Shown here piece by piece: positions 44,735-56,815 of a stretch of DNA of 64,000 bases. The stretch is taken from the NCBI GenBank assembly GCA_033032175.1, contig CM065314.1, positions 496,001 through 560,000 on the forward strand, in the 5' to 3' direction. How positions within the stretch are numbered: the first letter of the stretch is position 1; each line of letters begins with the position of its first letter. A model generated the notes under the pieces. It was not told the origin of the DNA. It was given only the letters and a program-made list of their open reading frames with translations, and did no database searches. A program made the position numbers and the translations under genes. The stretch comes from Saturnia japonica (lineage: Eukaryota; Arthropoda; Insecta; Lepidoptera; Saturniidae).

Positions 44735-47700
44735 ATCAAGATTATTTGTGCTATTAATTATTGTCGTTCTTTGTCAAATGTATGTATTGATTTATAGCTC
44801 GAACTAAGTACCTACCTAGGTAGGTAATAAATTTAAAAAATACTATTTAATATGACAGAACAATTACATTTTTCTGCCATAGAATACTTGTAAAACTGAT
44901 ACGATATGTCATTATTGAATACTAAATCGCATGTAACAATCATTTGGTTATACCTACTAAGCAAGTATAAAATGAAAACAAAAAACAATTTTCCAAAACT
45001 AAAATATCACTATTCACTCGACGACTCACATATAGTGTATAAACACGAACATGGAAAATATCCAACGTGACGGTTCTACCACGAAGCTATTAACTGTAAA
45101 ACAAAAACAAATTATTTTAAATTCCTGCAGCAATCTTGAAGCGAACGTTACGTGGAAAGGCGTTTGCCTCTCACCTACGCGTTCCAGTTCGTATTCTAAA
45201 AAAAAAGCAATAAACAACATAGGTAGGTTATGTAGCACTCGACGATTTCATAATAAACATACTGCACGGTGGGATTCCCCGCGGCCCATTCACCGGTTCG
45301 TGTGTGCTCATGCACGCACACACGTGAAAATTGCTACGATCATTTGTAAAATCACTTTATGTAAAAAACGTCTACATTTTAACAGAGTTAAATTATCAGT
45401 ATTCGTTGTATATTATGATCATTTAAGTATTATATGTTGCTAGATGTAAAATTCATCTATCATTTCCAAGCATGTATTGAATTTAATGACCTATTTTTGT
45501 TAGGTAAATATTACCTATATAAATTTCCATGATACCAATTTGCGAACGTTTAAGCAGAGTAAAAAAAAATACGAATCTTTGATTTCTGAAGATTAACACA
45601 AATACATTAAGTACCTATGATAATGTAAAGAATTTTTTTTTTTAATAAATTTTATATAAAAACAATAGTTTTAAAATTATAATAGGAAAAAAAATCAAGA
45701 TCACCGTCATAACATTAAAATGTAAGCGCAAAGATGGGATTCAGATTCTTCAGATTACGATATAAAAAAATATCCATAGCAAAACCAATCGCTGGATTTT
45801 CTTAAGATGAACTTTCGGAATCATGTCTAGCGCTGCCACAAAGTTGTGAACAAACGGTATAGATGAACTGGTTTAATATCATTCACTTTTTAAAGATTGA
45901 AGGATATTCGCATAAACTTGATAACGATTACACAGAAAAATAAATAATGAGTAGCTCGCGTTACTTTCTTATCGGTTCTTAGCTCTTTGTGTCAGTATTT
46001 TTTTCTAAAGCGATAGTAGGTACTTTTAATAACGTACTGCAAGTAATTAACGTCTTTATTGTATATATATTTTGTTTTATTATATGTTCTTAGACTTTTA
46101 TCGTTTTATTCTTATTTGAATACTTCAGTAGCGAATACTTTTGTAATTTTTCCTGATAATTCATTACTATGATTATATAACAACGATAAAATACATTAAA
46201 TCGGTTCAATAAAAAGTACGCTCATAAAACATTTATAATAAAATCGTGAATACATAGTGACCTTTACAATTGCGTTATGAATACTTTAGGTCATAGTAAC
46301 CAAAAAACAAGTTATAAAAAGTTTATGTTGTATTCGATACAAACATGTTTACAATGAGTGGTTATGTCAGACGTGTTCTTCTGAACTCGGTCTTATCTAA
46401 ACGATTCTTGTCAGTATAATGAGTCATGAGTTTTAAGATTAATTTTCTTATTAACGTACTTGCTTAATTAATACGTACACAATCTATATTGAATTTATAA
46501 ACTAGGTAATTATATCAGTTAAACTAAAGTATTTTTTTTTATCTTTTAATATATTCTGCATTGAGACCTTACTCAATGTTTTCCTTCTGAAGAAAAAAAT
46601 AGAGTATATATAAGTTTTTTTTTCTAGTTTTTTAGTTGTAAATCTTCCTTGTAATTGTAAAATAAAATAAAATGAAATACCTGATACGGTAAACAATTAT
46701 ATAACATCTATCATATTGAATAATGTCACATTTGAAGTACATAAAACAAGTTTTTGCTGTACTATTTATATTTATTGAATGTCTAAGCCTCTATAAAGAC
46801 AATGTGTTATGGACGATTTTATTCCTGAAAATGATCTAACAGATTTAATAGAAAATATATTCAATATGATAACAAAACGAAAGAAGTACTTACTTATTTG
46901 TATCAAAACTTTATGATATTTCATACTGCTATAGCGAAAACTATAGCAAATTATCATCTCATTATTTTAAATTGAAATCCGTCTCACGTATATGTATGAA
47001 TTGTGGTTAAATTACTACGAGAGATATTGATCTATACATCGTAATTGGAGTAGTGTAGTATAAATTAAACTTGTTGGATACTCGTTACAAAAGCGGCTGG
47101 GCAGTTTTGTTTTTCTAAAGTGACTGGTGCATGTGACGTGTCCGTGTCTGCAGGTCAAGCGAAAAGTAACGTTGTATCAATTAACGTCATATCTGTTAGT
47201 GCATTCAATGATATTTTATTCTTTAACTTTTTCGGCTAATCGAAAATTTTCGGCTTTTCAGTTCACGATTAATTAATTGAAAATTAACATAGTATATATT
47301 GTTTGATCGATGTATAAATGCATTTCAGTCGATGCTATCATTAAATTGAATATAATATACGAAGTACCTAACTACTTACAACACGTCCTTGACCCTCCGC
47401 TTTACAACCATTTCAAAGATAACTGTAATCTAATTTACATTAGAATTGTCGTGTGAACACATTGTGTATGTAAATTCAAGGTCTTTCTTTATGTTGTTTG
47501 ATATTTATGCATAATAGTACTTTATTATATGTTTTCTATATAAATTCTGACGCCAAAATTTAAAGTGTCTTAGTGTTGACAAACTTTTATAATTATTAAG
47601 TGTTACTTTTGAATGTAATTTTTTATTATATCGCTAATTCAATAGAACAACGACGTAATTACATTTAAGTAATTTATCAGTAGAAACGTTTAGAAGTTTT

Positions 47701-49348
47701 AAATTGATGATAATTTAGCGAATTTAAGCCAAATTCCTAACGACATTCACTCCCTCTATCGTAAACTATTGTAAGAATATTTGTGATATTTTTTCTATAG
47801 ATAATTTTTGTTACAAGAACTTAATACACCAAAATGTCAATCTCGGCTTTTTTGTTATTATATGATTGTAGCTTTGGATGAGCGATATTATATCATTGTT
47901 ATAATTTCGCTAGCCGAAAATTCGTGTTCGGTCTCAGCCTCACGATGCACGTGCCCAACCGTGAGAAACTCGCGGTTCGCGTGTAAGCGAGACAGAATGA
48001 GGAAAACGTGAACAAAAATAGTAAACGACGTGCGATTTATCTATATCATCGCCATCACAACAGTTTAAATTCAGCAGATTAAGATTACGGCCTGGCGCGG
48101 CGCTGACACTCTAGCTCCGGTGACGTCATGCGTAGTATTGTTTGTTTTGCAATATGTTCTTTTCATGACCGTATTGGCTATTGATAAGCGTTTAGATTAG
48201 GCGCGATAGTGTGTATAAGGTCACATTTATCGCAGATTGATGTCCATTCGCTTTGAGAAAGGAAAATAGTGATTATAATTCTCAATAGAGTAGGTACCTA
48301 AAATCAATTATTGCTTTTAAAATATAATCATAATTGGTTGGTCATTGATACTTGACTTATAATGTATATCTAAGCAATTTTTGATATAAAAAAACAGTAT
48401 CTTCGTGTTTAACCTAATTAAACTGTGCTGCGTTATCGAATAACAGTTATCAATTTTATTCCAAACAAAATGTAAATGTGATGAGGTTTTTTTGTTTCCC
48501 CAATAATGAAATATTAATTGAACACATTGGAAATGCCCATTGTGACTATCGCATCCTAATTAATATTATTTATACTAGTTTGAATGTTTGTTACCTACTC
48601 AATCACGTAAAAAACGGCTTTGTATGAAATATGGCACTTAGACAGCTTATAATCTGAATTAACACATAAGATACTTTTTATCTCGGTAAAGACCAAATTT
48701 TGTAGTCTACGCAGGAGAAGTCGCGGGTAGAAGTTAATTGGTTATATTAAAAATTGATTGGGAAGTGAAGTTTTTGTACTATCATTAACATATGAGCAAT
48801 GAATACATTAACATTTTTGTTGCATGATATTATTTACTAGCTTATGTCATTGACATCGCTCACGTAAAAATGCTTTTGAATTACTAAAATATAATGATCT
48901 CTCATCGAGTTCGGTCTTTTGATCTGAAAACATACAAACTGCTGTTAAACTTTATTGACATTGATCTAATTTGTTAAAAAGACACGCGCGCCATCTGTTG
49001 TACTCTGATAGTAAGTACTATACTAGAAACTTTCACGCAAGTGCTAACAGCAGGTTTAAAAGTTTCAACTCAGTCGGATGAACGATGTGAAAACGCTTAA
49101 AAGACGATGACGACAATCGTAAGTTTATTTTATAGATGAAAATTATATTTTTGTATTACGGCAAGATATTATTTACATTAAAACAATGCATATTTAGTTA
49201 TGGTCAAATATAATTTTTAATTAACAAGGTCACATTTTTGTGGGTTAATTAACAGGATTGAAGTGTGGAGTGTTTTTATTTTAAAAGTATTTTAGAATTA
49301 CATCATTGGTCTTATATGTGGTCAATCCATGTAAAACAACTAGTTGTG
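44735..49348. other. Intronic, no recognised repeat, two complex patches
   Basis: No repeat matched. Patches of higher complexity lie at 45040-45320 (gaagcgaacgttacgtggaa, cattcaccggttcgtgtgtg) and 47900-48240 (cgtgcccaaccgtgagaaac, ggcctggcgcggcgctgaca, ggtgacgtcatgcg with a CRE). The 130-codon ORF at 45051-45443 and the 67-codon ORF at 47808-48011 show no domains. Candidate regulatory DNA, unproven. Confidence 0.4.
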
Positions 49349-49540
49349 TGTGGGGGCTTCACTCGTGTTATAAAAAAATCCATACAAATTTCTTACCCAG
49401 TTACACCCCTTTAGGGGTTCAATTTTCAAAAATCCGTTCTTAGCGGATGTCTACGTCATAATAATAATCTGTGTACCAAATTTCTGCTCGATCCGTTCAG
49501 TGGAGCTAAGTGTTGATAGATCAGTCAGTCAGTCATGGTT
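49349..49540 (-). repeat. Lepidopteran-type dispersed repeat, family I
   Basis: gggggcttcactcgtgttat, ttacacccctttaggggttc, ttagcggatgtctacgtcat, ctgctcgatccgttcagtgg and gatagatcagtcagtcagtc are in the order I know from widespread lepidopteran repeats. Single copy in this window, so assignment is from memory. Strand assigned by analogy to the end structure of family J. Confidence 0.5.
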
Positions 49541-52500
49541 TTCATTTTATACTTATGTATTTAGACTAGCCTGGTACCAGCGACTTCGTCTGCGCAGGAT
49601 TAGTACTTCGAGTAGCTTATTGTCTTGGCCAAGGTCTTATCTATCTTTAATAAGTTATCAATTTTTATTGTATTTATGGTCCACTGTTTTGGCGATAATG
49701 ACTTACACATAAAAGATAGATATATACTGTCGCGGGCTTTTTTGTAGGAATATTTAAGATACACATTTACATTATATACGTGTAATTCAAACAGGTTTTG
49801 CAGCGCAAGCCAGAATAGCTCGCAGATGGCAGAATTTTTTCCTACTTGAGACTTCACACAATATCTTTATAAATAATAGCCTATGTGTTATTCTGATGTA
49901 TAAGCTATTTTATTGTAAAGTTTCATTAAAATCCATTTAATAATTTTTGCGTGAAAGAGTAACAAACATCCATCCGTACACACAAACTTTCGCGTTTATA
50001 ATATTGATGACTAATGAACAATTCTAATTCAATTATACTATTTTGGACTAACACTTAGGTCAATAGACCTCCAGTTACTTGACCCTCTATCTACCAAAGT
50101 ATTTGGGAGAGCAAACTTAAGTTAAATACATATATATTTTTTATGGATGTTTAGCCATAACTCCTTTTGGTTTTCTTTTTTGTTGAAAACTGTCCTGTTA
50201 TGTGTCTCAGTGTATACTATACTAATGCGAAAAACTTTTTGTTGATACTTGATAGAGTAGCTGGTCTGTGACTGTAAATGTGGCATATTATCTTTGATAA
50301 GTGCCGGAAACATTAAAGATATGGACACAAACATAAGAAATATAACCTGTCTGACTACATTTTGAAAAGAAACCGGAGTATCATAGATAAATGTTATAGC
50401 ACGCCGCAGTGTACTTATAACTTAAAACATTACGTACTTAGGTATTAATTCATTGGAATCATTAATTGGAAACAAATGACAAACTCGGTAAATGGAATTT
50501 TGAGATGACTTCATGACATTCTTGAGTATAATAATATATTTAATATTTTGTGTAAAACATATAACAAAGGCTTATTTTTGCATTTGAATACCTAGACATT
50601 ATAGCACTAGATTTCCTAACACTGAAAGGCAACACACACATGTCTAGACAAGAAAAATTTAACGTTAATGTACCTTTTTGAAACAGAGCGATGTCTTTTA
50701 TATTTTTATTATAAACATTATCAACTTCATCACGCCGCACGCAAAATAGACTAACAACCTGTGAACACAGAAAATCTTATAATTATTTAACAAATTATAT
50801 CTGTTAATCATCACTTTATTAAAATTTATTGATTCTAATCGAACTACCGTTTGAGCAACCGATCACCATCGCCCTGTCAAGCTAGGAAATGTCCTATAGA
50901 ACAGAGAAGAACAGCGAGAGATATCTATGGTGATCGTGTTGCAGGGCGAAGAGCTCAGAGCAGTGTCTGGGATTCGTGACCCAAGTGTTAACATCAACGC
51001 TAAACTATCTTTAACTTAAAACAGATATCGGATTCCCTCTTATCTATTCAAGCTATATAATATGGATATATATTAACTAGATACGAAAAACTATCCATTG
51101 GTAGGTTATAGTAACTGAAACAACAGATAGGTAGGTTATTGAAAACGGACGTTTGTTGATCACCTTCACTGTACATCATTCCCGCCCTGCCCTGCCTTGA
51201 CAAAACCCTACAATTTCTATTTATGTACAAATATTGCATTTAACAAAATACAATATATAAACAAACCTTTTCCACAGATTCGTTAAATCGTCAATTTTCT
51301 TTATAGTTATTATTAACTCAAACATAATCAGATCCTTGTATTGCTAAAGGTTTTATAATGATTTTTATAGTAATTATTGATAATTACAGTAATTTTACCT
51401 TCCGTTGTTAATGGACAGGTTCTGTTTTATATACATGGAGATATTTTGCAAGACGGTAAAATATACAAGTAAGCTGCAACTCTGGTGATTCATTTGAGAT
51501 TACCGCTATAACTCGTTATGTCTTTTAAGTTAAATTTTTCAATGAAAATGAATTGTTTGCAGAAATACGTAATAAATTGTAATTAATAATGCAATTTTAT
51601 TTATATAATTGATTTAAAATTGGTATATATTAACATAATGTAGTTGTATTTGACTTTAATTAATATGCGCTGTGGTCTGCACAAGAATACTACCGAAAAG
51701 ATCAGAACGAATTTTCCGGGGGTTAGCTGGAGAGTTTATTGAAGCATTTTGACTTGTCTTACTTGCTTGACAAACCTCTTTCTTATCTTCTATTTTTCTT
51801 TTAAAGGGTCATAATTTTATAGGCGTCTAGTATTAAATTGTCGTCTCTAATGATTAAAATAAATAACTCTCTGTTGACCACAAAGACAAAACAAAATTAC
51901 AACGACTTTATAATACGTCGCCGAGGGTTCGTATTGTTTATTTTCGAATTTCGCATAATACCTGGAACGCATTAATATGTGAGATCCGAATATGTGAGAT
52001 CCGCTTTGTCAAATAACCTAAATAGTTCACAAACAATATTAAACTTTAAAGCTATTGAAATAAAGTAAGATTTTACATATACGTACAATGTCCTCTGTTG
52101 CAAAAACGGTACACCTTGCCAAGACATGAAAAAGGTGTTGCAATTCTGTTTAATAATATTCTTATTAAAAGTTGCAGAATCATCAAAGTACATATAATTA
52201 TGGGCACAATGTTTACTAAGATATGGTAGGATTGTCCCCGCTCTTTCCTAAGACATTAGGGTGAATGTTTATAAAATGTATTATCACATTTATAAGCTTA
52301 TAAATTTTATAAGGCACCTTTAAATAATTCACTTTTCAATCAAATAAAAAAAAGGTTCCGTTTATCCGGCCTGTTTGTTAAGTACTTACTGTACATGCTT
52401 TTTACAAAACCTACACGACTGATTTTTGTTATTCTTTTACAGGGTATGTCTGTATAAATTTGAACTCGTTTTAGTATATACATGTTGTAGGCAATGCGTA

Positions 52501-52624
52501 TAATACTTGAAGCTAGCCGTCAATGAATGAAATGATTTCTATATTATACATTGCCTAGGCATTCTATCGAATACCAAATAAGAAACCGGCAATGTATGGA
52601 ACACATCTCCGTTCGTTCGCGTGA
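49541..52624. other. Intronic, no gene recognised
   Basis: AT-rich. A small inverted repeat, cgatcaccat (50859-50868) and atggtgatcg (50928-50937), flanks about 60 bp. Short ORFs without domains. No repeat family matched. Confidence 0.35.
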
Positions 52625-52880
52625 AAGTTTTTGGCGGGATCTCAAAGTGTCATGAGATGGTTTTTGTTTTAAAATTCATAACCTTCTGTTATGTGACCCC
52701 ATATTATGTCGGCGGCATTTTATGTAATATAGTTTGGTTATTGTGCAAAATTGAAGTGAATTATAGAATAGGTAGTAATAACTGGGAGCATGCATTATGA
52801 GATGTCACGAAAACTTTCTGGAAAGTTTTAATAAGGGGTCGCCATCTTGTCGCCATATTGTTAGAGCTACCTTTGAAACA
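52625..52880 (-). repeat. Dispersed repeat, family F, inverted copy
   Basis: Reverse complement of the right part of 27585-28130: plus text gtttttggcgggatctcaaa, atgtaatatagtttggttat and aactttctggaaagttttaa. The sequence cgccatcttgtcgccatatt marks the ATGGCGG-rich end. Confidence 0.55.
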
Positions 52881-53695
52881 GAGACAATAATAACATTAAT
52901 ACTTTCATAACTAGATTAAAAAAAAAATGGAATTTTTACTATTTTTTCCGAATAACTTTCGTATTTTTGATATATGCACGCCATTTAAAACATTTTCTAT
53001 GCATTGTATAGAATACCTTAACAGAAACTGGCAAAGTATAAGACAGTGGCGCTTGCTAGTACTTGTTAGCAAGTCTAATCTAACTTAACCAAGCACCGTC
53101 GGTATGTATGTAGAGTAAGCAATTCTCTTTATTTCATACATTGCCTATTAACATATAAAATATTAAGGTGCCTAATATTCTTATTTAAATAATAATGGTT
53201 TTTAGTTTGTATTTAATAAAAAAGTTTTTTTTTCTAGTTTCATTAGTGTGTTTATTTGTTTTATCTCTGTTTATCTGTACGTTGTGTATCACCGTCTTGT
53301 CCTTGTAGTAAATTGTTTTGGACAATTAATTCGGTGGCCATAATTAATTTTTTTGAAAGTAGCCGTATGTGGTACTTATTAGTATATTTTCCATATTTAT
53401 TGTGAAAATCTCTACTATTCTGCTAATACGATATATTATATTTTTAATATCAAAGCATACATAGTTTGAGTTTAATCTTTATTCATTTCTTTAATCCAAC
53501 ATATATTATCTTTAATATTAAAGAAAATGTTTATATTACGCAATATTTTGTAAATCTTTTTCATAATATTGCAATTCCAAGTATAACATAATATTTCTTT
53601 TTATTTATTTACTTGGAACACGGTCTCGAAGTAGACAAATGATAAGATAAGGCGTGTCTACTGCCATTTGTAAATAGTTATGACTCATTATTATA

Positions 53696-54204
53696 CTAGC
53701 TGTGCCCGCGGCTTCGCTCACGTGTACTACAGAATGCCCGCGCGAATCTTGCCCTCAGCTCCCGTCTATTTTAAAGACAGAAATATTTATTGTGGGTGTT
53801 CCTTACAAGATAGATGTATAATCTTCCTGACTTTTTTGTAGGCCTTTTTAATGTCTACAATTGTTTTGTAAATTAATTTGCTATATCTCTTATGGTTTAC
53901 TCAGCGCAAGCCATTTAAGTGCCCGAAAATTGATTCACCGTGTCCAGTTTCTTTTTAATTATGCGGAACCCTAATTATTTTTCTAAAATAAAAGTAGCCT
54001 AAGTTCCTCCCTATACATTCAGTGAAAGTCTCGTCAAAATCGGTCCAACCGTATCGGTGATTACCCGGAACAAACAAACAAACAGACAAAAAATTTAAAA
54101 AGGGTTTTTTGTTATAGGTGTCGTATATACTTTCAAATGCATTTAGTAAAAAGCTGTTATTTTGACATTACAAACAGACACTTCAATTTTATTAATTGTA
54201 TAGA
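53696..54204 (-). mobile_element. Helitron-like element, family H, full-length copy
   Basis: 509 bp on the minus strand. Plus text begins a|CTAGCTGTGCCCGCGGCTTC and ends acttcaattttattaattgt-ATAGA|t, so on the minus strand it is A|TC...CTAG|T. Same internal landmarks as 31354-31872, opposite direction. Probably the cleanest 3' end in the window (cgtgagcgaagccgcgggca). Non-coding. Confidence 0.8.
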
Positions 54205-55034
54205 TAATTATGATTATTTCAATGAGAAGGCAGAAACCTTCTGAATTTCATTCTCAAATCTCAGTTCTCTTACAATTATCGAACCGCCTCCTAAGAAATC
54301 ACAATGCGATAACAATTAATTTGATAAAGATCAAAAACAATATAAATTAGAACATTTAACGAAGAATAGAAATAAGACCATTATTTTTAATCTTGTTTTT
54401 TTTTTTAAATTACGCACGAAACTAAGTAAGTTGAAATTTAACGGAATGAAGATTAAATATAATGGCGGAACAATACAAGTAATGAGTAAGTTAATTAAAA
54501 GCGATTAATATATATACAATATAATTCTTTTAAAAGTGGACAATTTAAATCGATAACCCTCATGCGCTGGCGCAGTTACAGACGGGCGCGGCGTGGTTCG
54601 ATAACACCTTATCAGTTATACACGAATGTTTTCGAACCCTCTGATAACGGTATATTACATACATATTTATATAACATGGGACCCGACAATGATATTGCCC
54701 GGATATGTAGAAACCCAGCTGAATTCGAAATACGTTTCGATTTCTTCCATAGAACTGCTAGCAGCGTCTCTGGCGGACGCGGACGAACTATATCACTTTG
54801 GGTAGTCAATTGAAAATGACAACGGTTTAAAATACCTCACGGTTTCACCCGTTATACATTCGAGCAATTGTCCACTGTTACTGCTTCGCTTCTTAGGGTC
54901 TCAGCGTGAAGTTATTCAATAAATAGGCTATAGAATGGAACTAGAATTTTTGAAATCTGACTAAAAACTACCAAGTTGCAGCGATAAAGCGCGTTGAAAC
55001 AAAAAAAAATATATATTTTTTTTGCAAAGCGAAA
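54205..55034. other. Intronic, unassigned 83-codon ORF
   Basis: An ORF at 54562-54813 is more GC-rich than its surroundings and has a complex composition, but I recognise no domain and see no splice sites to support it. Not called as a gene. Confidence 0.3.
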
Positions 55035-55563
55035 CCTATACAATTAATAAAATTGAAGTGTCTGTTTGTAATATCAAAATACCAGCTTTTTACTGAATGC
55101 ATATGAAAGTATATACACGATACGATACTTATAACACGAAAAAACAAATTTAATTTTTTTTGTCTTTCTGTCTGTTTGTTCCGGGCAATCTCCGAAACGG
55201 TTGGACCAATTTTGACGGGTCTTTCACTGATAGATAGCTGATGTTATAAGGAGTAACTTAAGCTATTTTTATTTCAGAAAAATAATTAGGGATCCGCATA
55301 AATAACAAAAAACTGGTCATGGTGGATCGATACGGGCTCTAAAATGGCTTATGCTGAGTAAACCATAAGAGATATAGCAAATTAATGTATCACAAAATTG
55401 TAGACATTAAAAATACCAACAAAAAAGTCTGGGAGGGTATACGTCTATCTTCTAAGGAACACCCACAATAAGCATTTTTGTCTTTATAATAGCCAGGAGC
55501 GAAAGAACAAGATTCGTGCGGGCATTCTGTATTCCACGTGAGCGAAGCCACGGACACAGCTAG
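55035..55563 (+). mobile_element. Helitron-like element, family H, full-length copy
   Basis: 529 bp. Starts a|CCTATACAATTAATAAAATT (C for the usual T at the first base), contains tctgtttgttccgggcaatc, gaacacccacaataagcatt and ends gagcgaagccacggacacag-CTAG|T. Only about 830 bp from the inverted copy at 53696-54204, giving an inverted pair about 500 bp each. Confidence 0.8.
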
Positions 55564-55896
55564 TATTTAATAAAGCTATATATATACGAGAAACTAGTTA
55601 ATCCCCCGTTGGTTCTTCCCCCGTGTCGCGGCGTCCCTCTCCGCCCCGCACCGCGCCAGTGCGAGGTTAAGAACCTGTATGTGGGTTCACATCTGTTTAA
55701 GATGACAGTTTGCATGCAACTTTGTTTACCAATAATAATAGCCTTTACGCATAAATTACTTGTTTCATCAATCTTTAATGGAGGGTGGACAGAATATTTA
55801 TATTTCCTTTTCCTCACTTTTAAATTACTTAATTAATTGATAACTCAAATAAACAGGTAATAAAATTTATTTAACACTATAAAGTGTTATATTACC

Positions 55897-55970
55897 GATT
55901 TATTTTTTCGATTCGAACTCACGTCCATCGACACGGAGTCCGTACATGCTACCAACTGAGTCATCATTGC
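55897..55970 (-). mobile_element. tRNA-like head of SINE family E
   Basis: The minus strand reads actcagttggtagcatgtac (A-box side) and ggacgtgagttcgaatcg (B box), about 70 bp in all. It lacks the body seen at 25105-25318. It is too diverged and unflanked by normal tRNA structure to be called a functional tRNA gene. Confidence 0.5.
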
Positions 55971-55982
55971 AATTTTTTTTGT

Positions 55983-56115
55983 ACGTGGCGCAGTAGTAGA
56001 AAGATCTACTACTGTTGAGCCGACAGGTCGTGGGTTCGACCCCGCACGTGAATGACGTGAATTTGTGATGTTTTGTGTGTCTGGGTGTTAAAATATCTAT
56101 ATTTTTATATTATAT
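55983..56115 (+). mobile_element. Second tRNA-derived SINE family, fragment
   Basis: tRNA-like segment tggcgcagtagtagaaagat (A-box side) and ggtcgtgggttcgaccccgc (B box), followed by gtgaatttgtgatgttttgt. Different from families A and E. It lies directly next to the inverted family E head. A true tRNA is unlikely because the arms do not pair over the full length. Confidence 0.5.
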
Positions 56116-56444
56116 ATGCTGTTTTAATACCATATTGTATGCTATGCTTACACTGTTAAAAATTTGGTCGGTTGTTTTACAAAACATGTTTCGGAAACAA
56201 ATAAACAATATTTAATTGGCGTATTGTAAAATTAAAACATTTTTTTGTTGGTTTCTTCACATGTCTAGGAAAATAATTACTCGTATAGTATTATAATTTT
56301 GGATTTGCATACATTGTTTTGTAATTTTACACATATGTACTTTGCTTTGTAAAACGATTGTAATTTTACAGTTTTTTTTTTAACAATGTAGTTTGGAATT
56401 AAATGACCGTTTGTGAGATTGTGTCATATTAATTTTATTATTCA

Positions 56445-56815
56445 CTAGCCGTACCCGCGACTGCTCTCTCGTTCTCGCTGGCTTTTTTGTAGGTCTTTTT
56501 AATATCTACAATTATGTAGTACATTAATTTTATATATCTCTTAGGGTTCACTCGGCGTAACGCCCGAATTGATTCGCAATGACCAGACTCTAAATGTTTT
56601 TACTAAAATAAAAGTAGCCTATGTTACTCCTTATAACATCAGCGAAAGTGCCATCAAAATCCGTCTAACCGTTTCGGAGATTACCAGCAACAGACAGACA
56701 GAAAAAAAATTGTTTTTACTTATAAGTACCATATATACTTTAATATGCGTTTAGGAAAAAAACTTTTAATCTGACATTACAAACAGACGATTCAATTTTA
56801 TTAATTGTTTATATG
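56445..56815 (-). mobile_element. Helitron-like element, family H, internally deleted copy
   Basis: Plus text begins a? c|CTAGCCGTACCCGCGACTG (CTAG end on the minus strand) and ends cgattcaattttattaattg. The interior keeps aaaataaaagtagcctatgt and gtttcggagattacc but is about 140 bp shorter than full copies. The 61-codon ORF at 56569-56754 is a by-product. Confidence 0.7.

Noticed and set aside
45051..45443. 130-codon plus-strand ORF
   Set aside because: Longest unexplained ORF in the right half, but no recognisable domain, biased residues typical of random AT-rich frames, and no splice or promoter support.
50859..50937. 10-bp inverted repeat around about 60 bp
   Set aside because: Short perfect arms only; can arise by chance in 64 kb, and no further structure surrounds it.
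54562..54813. 83-codon ORF with higher GC
   Set aside because: No domain and no splice context; considered as a missing ETS exon but carries none of the ETS recognition-helix residues.
55985..56060. Possible functional tRNA gene
   Set aside because: B box is good, but acceptor and other arms do not pair properly; better explained as a SINE head.
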